Positions 47,174-59,317 of a stretch of 64,000 nucleotides of DNA are shown here, piece by piece. The stretch is from contig BQMF02000001.1 of assembly GCA_027922465.2 (NCBI GenBank), positions 2,666,001 through 2,730,000 of the forward strand. Reading direction: 5' to 3'. This DNA is from Turritopsis dohrnii. Taxonomy: Eukaryota; Cnidaria; Hydrozoa; Anthoathecata; Oceaniidae. The translations under genes and the position numbers were made by a program. The number at the start of each line of letters is the position of its first letter. Position 1 is the first letter of the stretch. A model generated the notes under the pieces. The model was not told where the DNA came from, did not search any database, and saw only the letters and a list, made by a program, of their open reading frames with translations.

Positions 47174-47298
47174 CCTTATCGGCCCTTTTTACGCCGGCCC
47201 TAAGTGGCGTTAAGGCAAAATCTTGGGGTGGCGGAATAAGGGCCGGCGTAAAAAGGGCCGGCGTTAAATTAGGGCCGGCGTAAAAAGGGCCGATAAGG
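47174..47298. mobile_element. GC-rich palindromic TA-flanked MITE
   Basis: Ends CCTTATCGGCCCTTTTTACG and its complement, flanked by TA at 47172-47173 and 47299-47300. gggccggcgtaaaaa recurs three times in the right arm. Nearly the whole element can fold as one hairpin. Confidence 0.85.
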
Positions 47299-47454
47299 TA
47301 ATAGAAAATTTAAGGAAAGTTACATCGATTTTTTGGTCACAGTCAGCTTGGAACTAATCTATCTACCAATATATACTATTCATACCAAATATATTGCACG
47401 AATCTCATTATCAAGGTCAAAGCCACAGTGATAGAAATTTGATTCGGTCTGACA

Positions 47455-47574
47455 TGGAACAAAAATTTGATGAAAAACCACTGCGATGGTGTGCATTTCT
47501 ATTGTAATATACACACTATTTCAATAAAAATGCTCTTTATCGTAGTGACTTTTCGACAATTTTGCCCATTTAGC
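47455..47574 (+). mobile_element. gene-cluster MITE copy 10
   Basis: Forward orientation, AATAAA present. The tips are eroded (ggaacaaaaatttgat; attttgcccattta). Confidence 0.75.
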
Positions 47575-48574
47575 TTCAAGAAAACGGTTTACGACTAGCA
47601 AGTGTGTAACGGTAAAAACTTTTCGTGAGGAGATAAGGGAAATCAGTTTCTTTGCAGTTTCTTCAGTAAAATACTTTCTTCGATATATCATCATGATCAC
47701 ATTTATTTAGTCGAGTTGAGATTCAACGAAGGATATGTCCGTAACACGAAAGATGACACCAAAGAAATCAATATAACAAATCAGAACAACGATAACAAAA
47801 ATAACAACAACGATAACATAAATACAAAACAACATAAATAAAGACAAGGATAAATAAAGACAAGGGACTCCTGCTTCAGCATAGGCAAACCAGGATGGGA
47901 TAAATTCACATAAATTAAGTACACATTATTTTTTTCATAAGCAACACGTTTATAAGCAACACTAGTAAATTTTCACAATAAGTTAAGCAATAGTACTACC
48001 AGAATCTTAGATAAATTAGCAACATGAAATTTTGAAATGATGCAACATTAGCATAGCTACAACGCATTTTTTAAAATTGATACACAAGGTTGTTACACTA
48101 GGTTGCAGTATTAGGTTGTGCGCTCTATCTAATGATTCGAATGTCCCAGACCTTATATTTAGATACTTCTTGTAAACGACTAAAAGGGACACAAAGGTGT
48201 TCAGGATGGGACATTTTCGATTACTGCTTAGCAACAAATTAAGCAACACTACTATTAAAAAATGGTCATTTTTAAAGCAACATTACTGCTAACGTCAAAC
48301 CTTGGTTGCTTATAAAAAAAAACGTGTAATGTTAAATCACAATTATAAACAAATTTATAAAATATTTACATGAAAAAAGAAGTTTTAATGTAAGTAATAT
48401 CTATAAAAAATAAATCAACAATAATTTTAAAAAATCACGAAAAAAAAAACACCGGATGATATTTGACAGACGAAATTTCATCGATTTCACTGTTATAAAT
48501 ATTGATAAATAGGCGAATTAATAACGATAAAAAAATACGTTCACACTACACTCTTCCAGTACTGAAAGATGTTA

Positions 48575-51500
48575 TTACAATGTATCCAGGATAGTGCAAA
48601 CGTCAGCAAAAATATCTTCCACGCCTCGTTCTGCGTTTATCTGAAAAGGAAAGAATTAGTATCGTAGAATACTTCTAAACATTGAATGGGTAGATTCTAG
48701 GCAACCCCTCCTAGGTACCAATCCCCTTTTTGAAGGGTGAGCGTAGAATGAGCTCGGTCAAGTCCAGACCTCCCAATTTACCTCTACCAATCAAACAAAA
48801 AACATATTACAGATTTAAAAAGAAAGCACGCGAATGTCGAATCGAATCCGTTCGGATTAAGAGGACTCCGAATATCTGAATGAATATGAACTGATTACAG
48901 CAGAAAAACAAACGAACCTTCTTCACGCGATCTTTAAACTGTTCCAGCACGGGTAGTGTTTGGTCATTGAAGGTTTTAAGACGTTTCTTGATCGTCTCTT
49001 CGTTATCGTCAACACGTCCGCTTGTCTTGGCGCGATGCAACAGCCGCTCCGTCATAACGGCGTCAGAGCATTCAAAGTAAAGAACGAATTTACACTTTCC
49101 GATCTGGAAGAAGAAGAAGAGAAGTTTCAGGCCTCCATGATCTATCCTCGTTCAAACGAAGAAGTTTAGACTAACAATACATACACAATCTTCAAACTTC
49201 AGTCCTTGAGGAACATCTCTAGGGAAGCCATCGAGGATGAAACCTTTGCAGTTCTTCTGCTTATCCATGGCTTCACGCAGAAGTTCCAGTATTGTGTCCT
49301 ACACAAAAAAAGACAGTGGAGATAAATAAGAAGTACGCTAAAATAATCATCAGTGATGGAGTATTCAAAACTCACCTGTGACACTAACTCTCCTCTCTCC
49401 ATCGTAGCTTTCAGCAGTTCGGCTCTTTCTGTGCCCGACTTGACCTCCGCACGCAATAGGTCTCCAGTAGATAAGTGACAGAACTGATATTTTTCGACGA
49501 TTTTGGCACATTGAGTACCTTTGCCACATCCAGGTCCCCCTAAAAAAGCAGGCACAAAAACGTCATATCAACTACACACATCCGAAGACGGAACCTATAA
49601 ATTGCGTACCCAGGACGAACATGATATCAGGTAGTGCTGACATTTGCTGATCTTCAAGAAACACGCTCTTTATATTTTCAAGAATTTGTTCGTTAGATTC
49701 GTTTGCTGGTATCTAAGGAATCAACACGTGAGGTGAAATCAACACGCACGAAGTAGAAAGCTGATTAAACAGACAACCTCATATCAATATTTAGTATTTC
49801 AAATAATGACGTCAAATCGAAAGCGTTGCGTTTTTTTGGCTTGAGGTTTTAGTTACATCAAATATTTAAAATCCCTTCTTATATCAAATGAAACATCACT
49901 GGTTTTGCACGCTTGCTTCGAATGAATCAATATTGTTGATGTGAGGTCTCTCATGGATTTGTAGGGGGATTTAACAACGAATAACTTTACCAAGCTGCAT
50001 ATAAATCCCTGCAAATATGTATAGCCAATATAGTTCCGTGTAAACAAAAAACACGATTTCGATGAATTTGTCTAACGGTTTCACATTCCTCAATTAAAAC
50101 ATTAATAAAACATCAACAGCACACCATTTTTCAAAGAAACATTCCTTGCATATATATTATTTGCATCTGCTCATTAAAATAACGTTTTTCGAAGTTTCCA
50201 AGACACATAAATATCAATAACTATTTGAAACGAACCAAGTTTACTTAAGATTCTTGTTTTCAAACATTTTTAAACAGATTTTGGTTTACGATTCAATTCC
50301 AGCTGCATGTATTCATTCCATTCAGTTTGAAAATAAAAAGGTTACCACATTTTAATCGGCGACGTGAAGATTATCTTTGTTTTTTTAAAGTATGATTAAT
50401 AATTGAACGTTTGCAAATACAATCTGCACTACAAGCACAGGAAATTTGTTCAGCCGAACATTTAGCGTCGCATTTAAAACTTAAAAATTTAAAATTTAAA
50501 ACTTTGATCTTACCCCTAATCTTATTAAGCAAGGCCAAAGGATTTTTGCAAATCACAGACGAATTTTAATTGAAAAGACAAATAAAAAACAATATCCAAA
50601 CGCACTTCCTTCAAGATTCCTTGACTCTTATAGTGTTCTACCAATGCTAACGTGTGGTCTTCGAAATTCACAATTCTGTTTTTCAATTGGAGGTTATCGT
50701 CATATGCAAGAGGTTCGTTCAACTTCGCGGACGGTATGGACAAATACACGACTAAACTAGGTTCGCCAATCTAAAGAGAGCAGAACTTTCACGTTCCATT
50801 CCACCGGACTTTTTATCAATCCCCAGTGGGAAAATTTGTTGAAAATCACTGCCAAGGAGTGCATTTCTATAGAAATATACCCACTATTTCAATAAAAATG
50901 CTCTTCATCGCAATGCCTTTTTTAAGATTTTACCCCCACTGGGTTTAATTTCGGTATTTTGGAATAATGAAACTACCTCCTCTTGAAATTGTTGCGCTTG
51001 CTCTATCGTCCGTGGATATCCATCCAACAGAAAACGATCAGCGTCGTTTGATTTCAGGAGCTCATCACTAACCAATTCATGAATGGTAGTCTAGGAGAAG
51101 ACAGCATTGTAACTGTAGCAGATTTTAGTGGAAAATAAGCTCACGACTTTCGTATTATTTCACGCCCTTAACGGACAGTTCAAATCACAATGGCAGTCAG
51201 AACCCTGCCAGCATATGGGTGAGAAACCCGATTCTTCCAGACTCTACATTTTAGAATAAATCTCACAAATATGTTAACTCCCTCGAATTGACCATATCTT
51301 TATTTCCCAGTAGGGAAGTTTGTTGAAAAATCTCTGCGTAGGTGTGCATTTCTATAGAAATATGCACACTAGTTCCATAAAAAATGCTCACCGTCGCAGT
51401 GATTTTTTTAACGGATTTGAAAGAAAATAATGGTGATAGAGCAAACCTGAGGAACATATTCTCCATTAGAAACCATCTTAGTTACCATTTCTCTTCGCTC

Positions 51501-54500
51501 AGTTTCAACATTACTTTGCGCTTTCAGTAGAACACCAGTTGAGATATGGGTATATTGATAATCTTTTGCAATCTCTTTGCATCTTGAATGCCGATCTGAT
51601 CCTGGTCCACCTAAACAAGCATTTGAAATGAGAATTAAACACATCATAATAAACAGGACAACTTTGTGGAAAATCACTGCGAAGGAGTGTATTTCCATAG
51701 AAATATACACACTATTTCAATAGAAATATTCTTTGTCACAGTAATCTTTTAACGACTTTACCAACTGGTAATCTTCAAATTCCTTGGCTCTAATTTCGAG
51801 CTTTTCGTGACTCAACAAAAATTCGTCACTCTTTCCCCTTTTGCTGTTGGATTCTTTTTCCTTTGGATTACTTATGTGATCACACTACGTGATAAATTTC
51901 AAACCGGAAAAAAATGCTATTCATCATCAAGCGAGATTTCGGTTGTTAAGGTTGTAAAATTTTTTGATAGTGGAATCAGATGGAATCAGATGGACACACC
52001 CAATATACCTTATCTGCTTAAAATGTCATCGGCAGAAAATTTGTGCAAAAACCATTTCGACGCATGCAAAATAATTCGTTTACAAAAAGAAAATGTCGAC
52101 AAAAATTCCAACTTTTAACTTCCGATATAAGACACCTATCAACAATGTTCAACACAAAATTTGATTTGTTTAATTAACCAACCTATTACAACAACGATTT
52201 TCTTCTCCTTAAACTCATCCTTCAACAAATGACCCGATTTTCCGTATTGACCAATCGGATGTTCTTCCATTGGTACAACATCTTCCTCGTCGACTGGAGG
52301 TCTGTTTTCATTCACAACAACATCGTTGATGATCTTCGCAGCTTCATCTGCTTGATGTTCTTCTGGTTCTGCAGACACCTCTCCAATCATCTCCTGATGT
52401 TCCCCTTCTTCTTGTTGCAATGGAGGTTTCCCTTCTTCTTGTTGCAATGGAGGTTTCCCTTCTTCTTGTTGCAATGGAGGTTTCCCTTCTTCTTGTTGAA
52501 ATGGAGGTTTCCCTTCTTCTTGTTGCAATGGAGGTTTCTCTTCTTCTTGTTGCAATGGAGGTTTCAATTCTTCTTGTTGCAATGGAATGACAACTGTAGC
52601 AACTTCTTCCATCTCTACGTTTGAACTAGCATCTTTTTCTTCGCTAATGTTCTTTTCTTCAGCTGGTTGATCATTTGCTTCAGAAGATTTTCCCAAACTA
52701 GCTTTGCTTGTTTCATCGACACCTATTTTTTCAAATTTTCATTGAAATATGAGAGGAATTTCAAACAGGTTCATCACTGTTTCGAGCAAGTACCTTACCT
52801 TCCAATAAGCTATCAAGAGCAAGACAGGAATCTGCAAAAACCTCTTCAATGCTTTTACTGGCATCAATCTAGAAATACCAAATTTTGTTTGTGAAAAACA
52901 ATACAGTAACAGAAAGGAAAAGAATGTCACTAGTTGCTATAAGTTCTTCTCTTAAGTATTTTTGAAGCTGAATTTTTCTATGGGAAGCTACCTCATTGAG
53001 TTTCGTTGAAAATCTGACATTTTCGAGAGAAAAGCTGTCAGTTTGTCCAGAAGCACATTAAATTTTGTAAATCAAAAGACTCATGTGTTCAGCGGTGACA
53101 TTTTCAATCAACCAATGTTTATTCATACTATCCAATACATGGTGAAAGAGATGAACTACAACTTGGGAGTTTTCTTGTACTACTGTTCCGAAATTTTAAA
53201 AGACTATATAGTCGGTAAAGTCAGAAATTGAAACTGTACAAAGTCAGTTGTACAATAGCATGGAATTGATCTTTGGTAGCCTCAGTTTGGGTTATTTTAA
53301 GCTAACAATACGCTTATATCAAATCTATTGACGTTGGTGCAATATATTGCTTGTATTGAACACAAAAAAACAGTCAACTCGCTTTACTAAGGAATCTCAG
53401 TTTCAGCATTACTGCGGGCAAGATCTTCAAGAGTATATACAGTAGAATCCCGATAACTGGAACCCCCATGGGACCGAGAAAATAATCGGGGCATTCGGTA
53501 ACTCAAACTTTTGCAGAAAAAAAAGTTATCGAAGCTATTTTATGAGAAAGTATTGGTGAAGGCTCAAGGGGAATTCAAAATTGGTTCGAGTTATTGAAAG
53601 TTCGAGTTATCGAGTTATCAAAGATTCACAAATACACTCAATTGTAGGTTCATCTTTAATAATTGATGAAGTCATAACAATTATCAGATAAATAACTAAT
53701 TCTTCTGCATTCTTACCACTTTCACCTTATCTTGATAGTTTACCAAGAGTGGAGTTGTTTTCGTATGGAAGAGTTCCAATCTTTTTGTAATAGTTTCTCG
53801 ATTATCATCTTCTCTACCACTATGTTTTGCTCGGTCCATTAAACGTGACACCAAAACATCATCAGCACACTCATAGTACAGCAACATTTTCGCTTCGCAA
53901 ACCTGAAATTTCAAGAATTATCCTCCTGTACAAGTTCCATTTACTATCCACAGTAACAGTTTCAAAATAAATCTTGGGAAAAAAATTACAAGCATGTTAA
54001 TCCACTAAACTTTTAAATCAACTCAGCACAGAACCATGCAACAAAGAACTTTCTTTTAAAAACTGTAATTTCAGTGATTGAGATATCCAATCAATGAGCA
54101 CTTCCATAAAAATATCATCCAAATAATTATTCAGAATTATGATTATAGAGATTTAAGAAAACAATTTACTGTACCTGTGTCTCAAATTGCAAACCCTGTG
54201 CATGTTCCCTCGGAAAACCATCAATTAAGTAGCCGTTACAGGTGTCATTTTTAACAATTGCATCCCTTAACAAACCAATCGTGATTTCCTGGAAAAACAA
54301 AAACAATTATTGAGTCAAGCATTTATGAGACACCAAGAAAAAAACAAAATCACATACTTGTGGGACAAGTTGCCCTTCTTTCATCAAATTCTTAATCATG
54401 TCAGCAATTTCATTTTCTTTCGTTGCTTCAGTTCGTAACAAGTCACCAGCAGAGAAATGAGCGAAGCCATATTTTTCAGAAAGTTTAGAACATTGTGTCC

Positions 54501-56431
54501 CTTTACCACTTCCAGGTCCACCTAAATGAAATATTATTTGGAACATTCCAGAAAAATACTCCAAAGAATAAGGCATAGCCTACTGTTTCATTCTAAATTA
54601 GTCAACTTCTCAAATGAAGTTAAAAATTCATTTACTGAGAAACTTCATAAACAAACGTAATCTATAAACAATGCAACTGACCTAACACAAATACCACTGG
54701 TTTTGTGATGTTGTGTCTTTTAAAAACACGCATCTCTATTGCTTTGCAGGTCTCAATGAAAATGTTATCAATGGTATCATCCGCTTGTATCTGTGGAATG
54801 AAAATAAACAGTGGTACTATATTATTAAAATGGATGGGACTTTGAGAAGCTTTTTTTAGTGAAAATGAAGATGAATGGAAAGTTTCGCATGTATCTCACA
54901 TTTGCAACAATATCATCATAATGCTCAACAACTGGTGTTGTCTTCTCATGAAAAAGTGCAAGTCTTTTTCCAATCGTTTCTCTATTATCATCAGTTCGTC
55001 CACTATGCACAGCTCTTGCAAGCAACCGATTTACTAACACGTCATCAGGGCAGTCATAATTAAGCACCAGCTCCGCGAAACAAACCTACGTGAAGAAATC
55101 CAAGTTTCTAAGTTAGTAAAGAAAAATAACATCTTGGCGTATCATTAACATGGATATATACTTCTCTTTCAAATTGTTTTCCCTGTTTTATTTCCCGAGG
55201 AAAACCATCGATCAAAAACCCGTTTGAATCTTCATTTTCAGCCATTGCTGATTTTAACAAACATATTGTAACATCCTATGAAAAAACGATATGGAAAGAA
55301 ACATAAAAATGAAGTGTCAACAAAAACATACAAAAGATAAGAAAAATCATTTATTTACCTGTGGCACAAGCTGTCCCTCCTTCATTATAGCATCGATTTT
55401 CAAACCAATGCTTGTTCCTTTGGAAACTTCTTTCCTTAATAAATCACCAGCTGACAAATGAGTGAAGCCATATTTTTCGACAATTTTCGCACATTGTGTT
55501 CCTTTACCACTACCAGGCCCACCTAGAGGTAGATCAAAAAGTCAAAAAGTTCAATTAGTCTCCATTTTTAGTTGAAAAGAAAATAGGACAACAGAAAAAT
55601 TGTGAGATAAAGCACTGATATCTGGCTATGCATTTTTATCACATTATTGAATAAAATGAAAAATGACCTTAAATAAATTTATTATTATACCTAGAACAAA
55701 TATAACAGGTTTTTCACTGGCTTTTGATACATCAATCTTTTGCTGTGTGTATTCAATATACCATAAATCTTCAGGCAGTTGTTCTACAGGTTCCTCTTTC
55801 ATTTTATTGACTTCTTCTTCTTTTTCTCTAGTGTCAGTTATATGTTTTCCAAAGACCTTTTCAGTAACTGATATAACATCATTTTGATCACCACCAGAAT
55901 CTTCAGTTCCATCCTGATGACTAAATGCTTTTTCAGCCAATGAATTTGTCTCATTTTGACTTTTAACCAGAACATCTTGATTATCAGTCGCTATGGGAGG
56001 AAGTGGTGTCTCTTTCTTGAGAGTGACAACTGCAGAATTATCATGATCCACTGCAGTGATTCTTGGAGAATCCTCATGTTCTGATCGAATTTTATTAGAA
56101 GATTTTGGTATTGGTGGGAGTGGGTCAATGAACGAGTGCCATTTGATTTCAGGATTATGTTTTGCTTTTTGCAAGCAATCTTCAAGGAATTGGATATGGT
56201 TTGGTGGCTTCTTGTACATGAGGGCAGTCATCATACTCTATATGAATAGCAAATAAATTTTCAACCACATCATCTCTTAAGGGAAAGATTAACGGGTGGT
56301 GACAAAAAATATTTAACATTCAATAAGCAACTATCAAAATTCCATAAAATTTTTACCTCAAATAACTGTGGAATTTCTTTATTCATCATATATTCCTTTG
56401 CTTCCTCAAGTCCTCCAGTGTTCAGAGCCAT
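48575..56431 (-). CDS. AK5-type adenylate kinase with four kinase domains, 19 exons
   Basis: Minus-strand exons: 56431-56357, 56237-55691, 55522-55359, 55275-55162, 55085-54900, 54790-54682, 54521-54358, 54288-54175, 53902-53717, 52868-52799, 52722-52183, 51610-51447, 51090-50977, 50770-50606, 49712-49610, 49539-49376, 49298-49185, 49103-48918, 48640-48575 (3,345 nt, 1,114 residues). The family moves phosphate between ATP and AMP. The N-terminus ([18 protein letters not shown]) matches AK5 and its Dpy30-like segment. An acidic linker leads to domain 1 (about 208-398), domain 2 (to 576), a [15 protein letters not shown] linker (577-756), domain 3 (to 938) and domain 4. Domains 1, 2 and 4 keep the GGPG[SC]GKGTQ P-loop, the LIDGFPR block and the GR.DDN lid. 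Domain 3 has [10 protein letters not shown] and no lid arginines, so it should be inactive. Human AK5 has two kinase domains. An acceptor 41 bp before the ATG suggests a spliced leader region. Confidence 0.9.
50822..50942 (+). mobile_element. gene-cluster MITE copy 11, kinase intron 13
   Basis: Forward on the plus strand, antisense to the kinase gene. AATAAA is intact but on the non-coding strand. Both tips preserved. Confidence 0.85.
51306..51420 (+). mobile_element. gene-cluster MITE copy 12, kinase intron 12
   Basis: Forward, antisense to the gene. The hexamer reads cataaa and the right tip is lost next to the exon 12 donor. Confidence 0.75.
51653..51768 (+). mobile_element. gene-cluster MITE copy 13, kinase intron 11
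   Basis: Forward, antisense to the gene. The hexamer reads aataga. The left tip is reduced to ggacaactttgtgg. Confidence 0.75.
52403..52586 (-). repeat. 27-bp coding tandem repeat in the kinase linker
   Basis: About seven in-frame copies encoding KPPLQQEEG with minor changes (LK, EK, PF). The unit length keeps the reading frame. The opposite strand shows a long open frame only because of this repeat. Confidence 0.9.
53442..53630. mobile_element. pogo/Tigger-like left-end fragment in a kinase intron
   Basis: CAGTAGAATCCCGATAACTG at 53442 is the characteristic start of pogo-type elements, preceded by ta. It is followed by aagttatcg and tcgagttattgaaagttcga blocks. The right end is truncated or rearranged. 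Confidence 0.65.
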
Positions 56432-58173
56432 CGTATTATTGGTTAGTCGTATACCTCAAATGTCCGCTGGCTCTAGAAAACAGAGTTTTTTTAATTTGAT
56501 CAATACATTGATTGATTGCCTGCTACATATACTCTGTGTGCATTCAAATACAACCCTTTTAATTAGGTTTTTTTTCTGACAGTAAAATTTTTTTTAATTT
56601 TTTAATATTTTTTCTTAAAATTAAGAAGCTTTTCGTCACATAAGTAACATCTTCGTAATTTTAAGAAAAAATATATTACACTTTTTAGAAACTTTTGTGT
56701 TTATTACTTTATATGAGGAATTAAAATTCTTTCTTGTTATACTGTAGCAACTTAAATGAATGCAGAAAAAAATGAAAGTGATGAAAGAAAAAAATATGAA
56801 TACTGAAACAAAAAAAATGAACGAGTTCGTAAAAGAAAAGAGAACATGTTTTTTTCCTTTGTTTTAGTTGTTTAACCGGTGGTTGATTTTGAAAATATCA
56901 AATTTCTAGCGACAGCATTTTTTTGCCGATGTGAAGTGGGCTTTTCTCAATTTATGACGGCAATTACATCGGCATCCCTGTGCGGCCGTGAATTAAAAGG
57001 GCTGAAATAAAAATTATCATATTTATCATAGTTATCTTTTTTCTGTTTAAATGTTAAATTCATTTTACCAAGTTTAACTTCGAAAAAACAATGTATCAAA
57101 TCTGACTATCCCATGTGTGTGACTATGACGAAAATAAAATCATGGAATTGGGACTGGGAAGTACATCCATGTTATAGAGCTCCAAAAGTTGATCAAAAAA
57201 GTAGTATTGGATCGTTTTGCTACGACCAACCGTTACTGAGATATCGTCGATAATTTTATGACATGAAGAAGTTAGGCTCAAATTTTTGGCCCTTTTGATT
57301 TTTTAGATATTTCTCAAAAAATAATGCATTAGATTGGGGATACAATGCCCTGTGATGATAAAAAGTTCTGAAGTCACGTCACATGCTATCATAATAATTG
57401 TGTAAAAAGTGTCTCTTGCGTGTTCTAACAAATACCTTATGACCACCATTAAGAAGATTTTGACCATAAATTTAGAAAAAAATTTTCACTGTCTTAAATA
57501 AAAATGGGATGCATGTTCACGGATAAAGAAATGTTATTGTACAATACATAAAAACAATTTATCGAACCCTGGCTTGACATCAAAACAATAAATGCACTTA
57601 ACAGCAAATTTGCTTTCTTCTTATAATGTAAGAAAAAATTAAACTTCAGAGGCAAATGTTTTCATCTTGTGTGTGAATCTGACATCTGATCTACATCACC
57701 ATTTTTGACTTGTTTTGGAACATTATATATTTCTTAATATTTTAAGTTTTGTGAAGTTTTGAAATTTGCCTTTTCATTCAAATTAATATTGAAATTAAAA
57801 ATCTCTTAACAATCAAATACATGCTGTATGAACACACTGACAGAATGAGACTAGTCAATTTTTTCTTATGAATAACCTTTGTAAAGATTGAAAAACATTC
57901 ATATGTGAAATAATAGAGATATGAACCTCAAATATAAAATATGTGGGTGATTACCACTGTAATTTTAAATTTTTTGAGCAAAGTGCAAAAGCCACCATTT
58001 CATCAAACACAGTTGTTTTTGTGTCTTCTCTATCTGCATCTTCATCTTGTCTTGATTAGCTAGCATTTTTTGACAACTTACATTAGCCTTGTATCCAGTA
58101 AGTTTTCTGGTAGTGGTGGCGAAGTCACAATGAGACATCGTCGTCTGTCTTTAGGAATTCTTTTTAGTGTATC
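56432..58173. other. upstream region of the kinase gene
   Basis: Contains a leader acceptor (tgttttctag, AG at 56474-56473 on the minus strand) and very A/T-rich sequence. A gtgcggccg patch lies near 56980. No further coding region was recognised. Confidence 0.45.
57130..57440. repeat. second copy of the old dispersed repeat at 8186-8500
   Basis: gctacgaccaaccgttactg and gagatatcgtcgat align with the first copy, in the same order and orientation. Much diverged elsewhere. Confidence 0.5.
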
Positions 58174-58178
58174 ATGTA

Positions 58179-59312
58179 CAGTTAGGACCACTCGACCAGA
58201 ATTCGTCGCTAGAATAATCGTGATTTATTATAAAGAATTGCCTCGATAATTTTATTTTACTCTCCTATTTGAATACATCCGATTGAATGATGACGATCTA
58301 GCATAGCAACCACATAGAAACATAGCTCTAGGGAAAATTCGACACGGTAAATTTTTTTTTATTTTTGGGGTGGTGAAACTTTATGCAAAAACAAAACTTT
58401 TTACTGTGTCAAAATTTCCCTTTCGGCTTAGTTCTTCAGAAAATAAAGAAAGAAGAAAACGAACAATTTTTACATCTTCAGAGGAGTACCGCTTTTCTAT
58501 AGCGATACATTAGCATAAGTTTCAATATAATGGCCGTAAAATTAAATTTGCGCTATTGTGTGGCGTATCGACAAAACGATTATTAAAATCATTAACATAA
58601 GAATATCAAACATTGCGATAATAAATTTTCGGGAAGCATTCGGAATGAATAATTCAAACAAATAAATGGTTACTACATGCTTCACCAGAACATATATTTC
58701 GTAATTATACGCTCAGTCCTCCCCTTAGCTTAAACTTAGTGTTCTAGAAATGTTTTTTGTTGGTATATCGTTTGAAAAAAAAACCGAGTTAGGCCACTGC
58801 CTACTTATGTTGGGGATCTGGTAACGAAGTTATTCAATCTGAATACGAAAATAAATAACACAAAAAGTCAGGAGCACCCTTCACCCTTCAAAAAAATGGC
58901 TGCAAATCTGTGAAATGTTTTTTGTGAAAATATTTAAAAGTCGCCAGCTTATAAAGTCGTGAATCCTAAAAAAGCAAAATGTGGCGAAAGTCGTGAGAAT
59001 TTTTGTGTTCCCGGTCTTTTGTCGTCTGTATCTCGACGAATTCTATTCAAATATTCTCGGGCTTCTTAGAAAAAACACAAATAATTTGTTCTGGACAATT
59101 TATTTATATCATCGTGAATGTACAAAGTAAAGAGTCCTAAGTTACAAATTAAATCAGATTGATAATTACTTCTTTCATGATTTTACAATACATTTCTCAA
59201 TCTTGTATTCTCAAATCAGAAGAAAAAGTTGTGAATGCACTTCGTCGTGTGGCTGTCATAAAGTAGTATGAAACGCTTTTTATCGCAAGTTTTGGTCGAG
59301 TGGTCCTAACTG
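58179..59312. mobile_element. 1.1-kb hAT-like non-autonomous element
   Basis: Ends CAGTTAGGACCACTCGACCA and its exact complement. The flanks are atgta at 58174-58178 and 59313-59317, a perfect 5-bp duplication. No transposase. A related inverted fragment lies near 30295. Confidence 0.85.
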
Positions 59313-59317
59313 ATGTA

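Larger units (their letters stand above)
45988..48574. other. intergenic region between convergent genes
   Basis: Lies between the 3' ends of the transporter (+) and the kinase (-). It contains three forward MITE copies and one palindromic element. Otherwise AT-rich, with an aacaacgataacaa-type low-complexity stretch near 47780-47860. No further gene. Confidence 0.5.

Noticed and set aside
52229..52624. 131-codon plus-strand frame rich in FPFFLLQWR
   Set aside because: It is the opposite strand of the 27-bp coding repeat in kinase exon 11 and follows only from the repeat length being a multiple of three.
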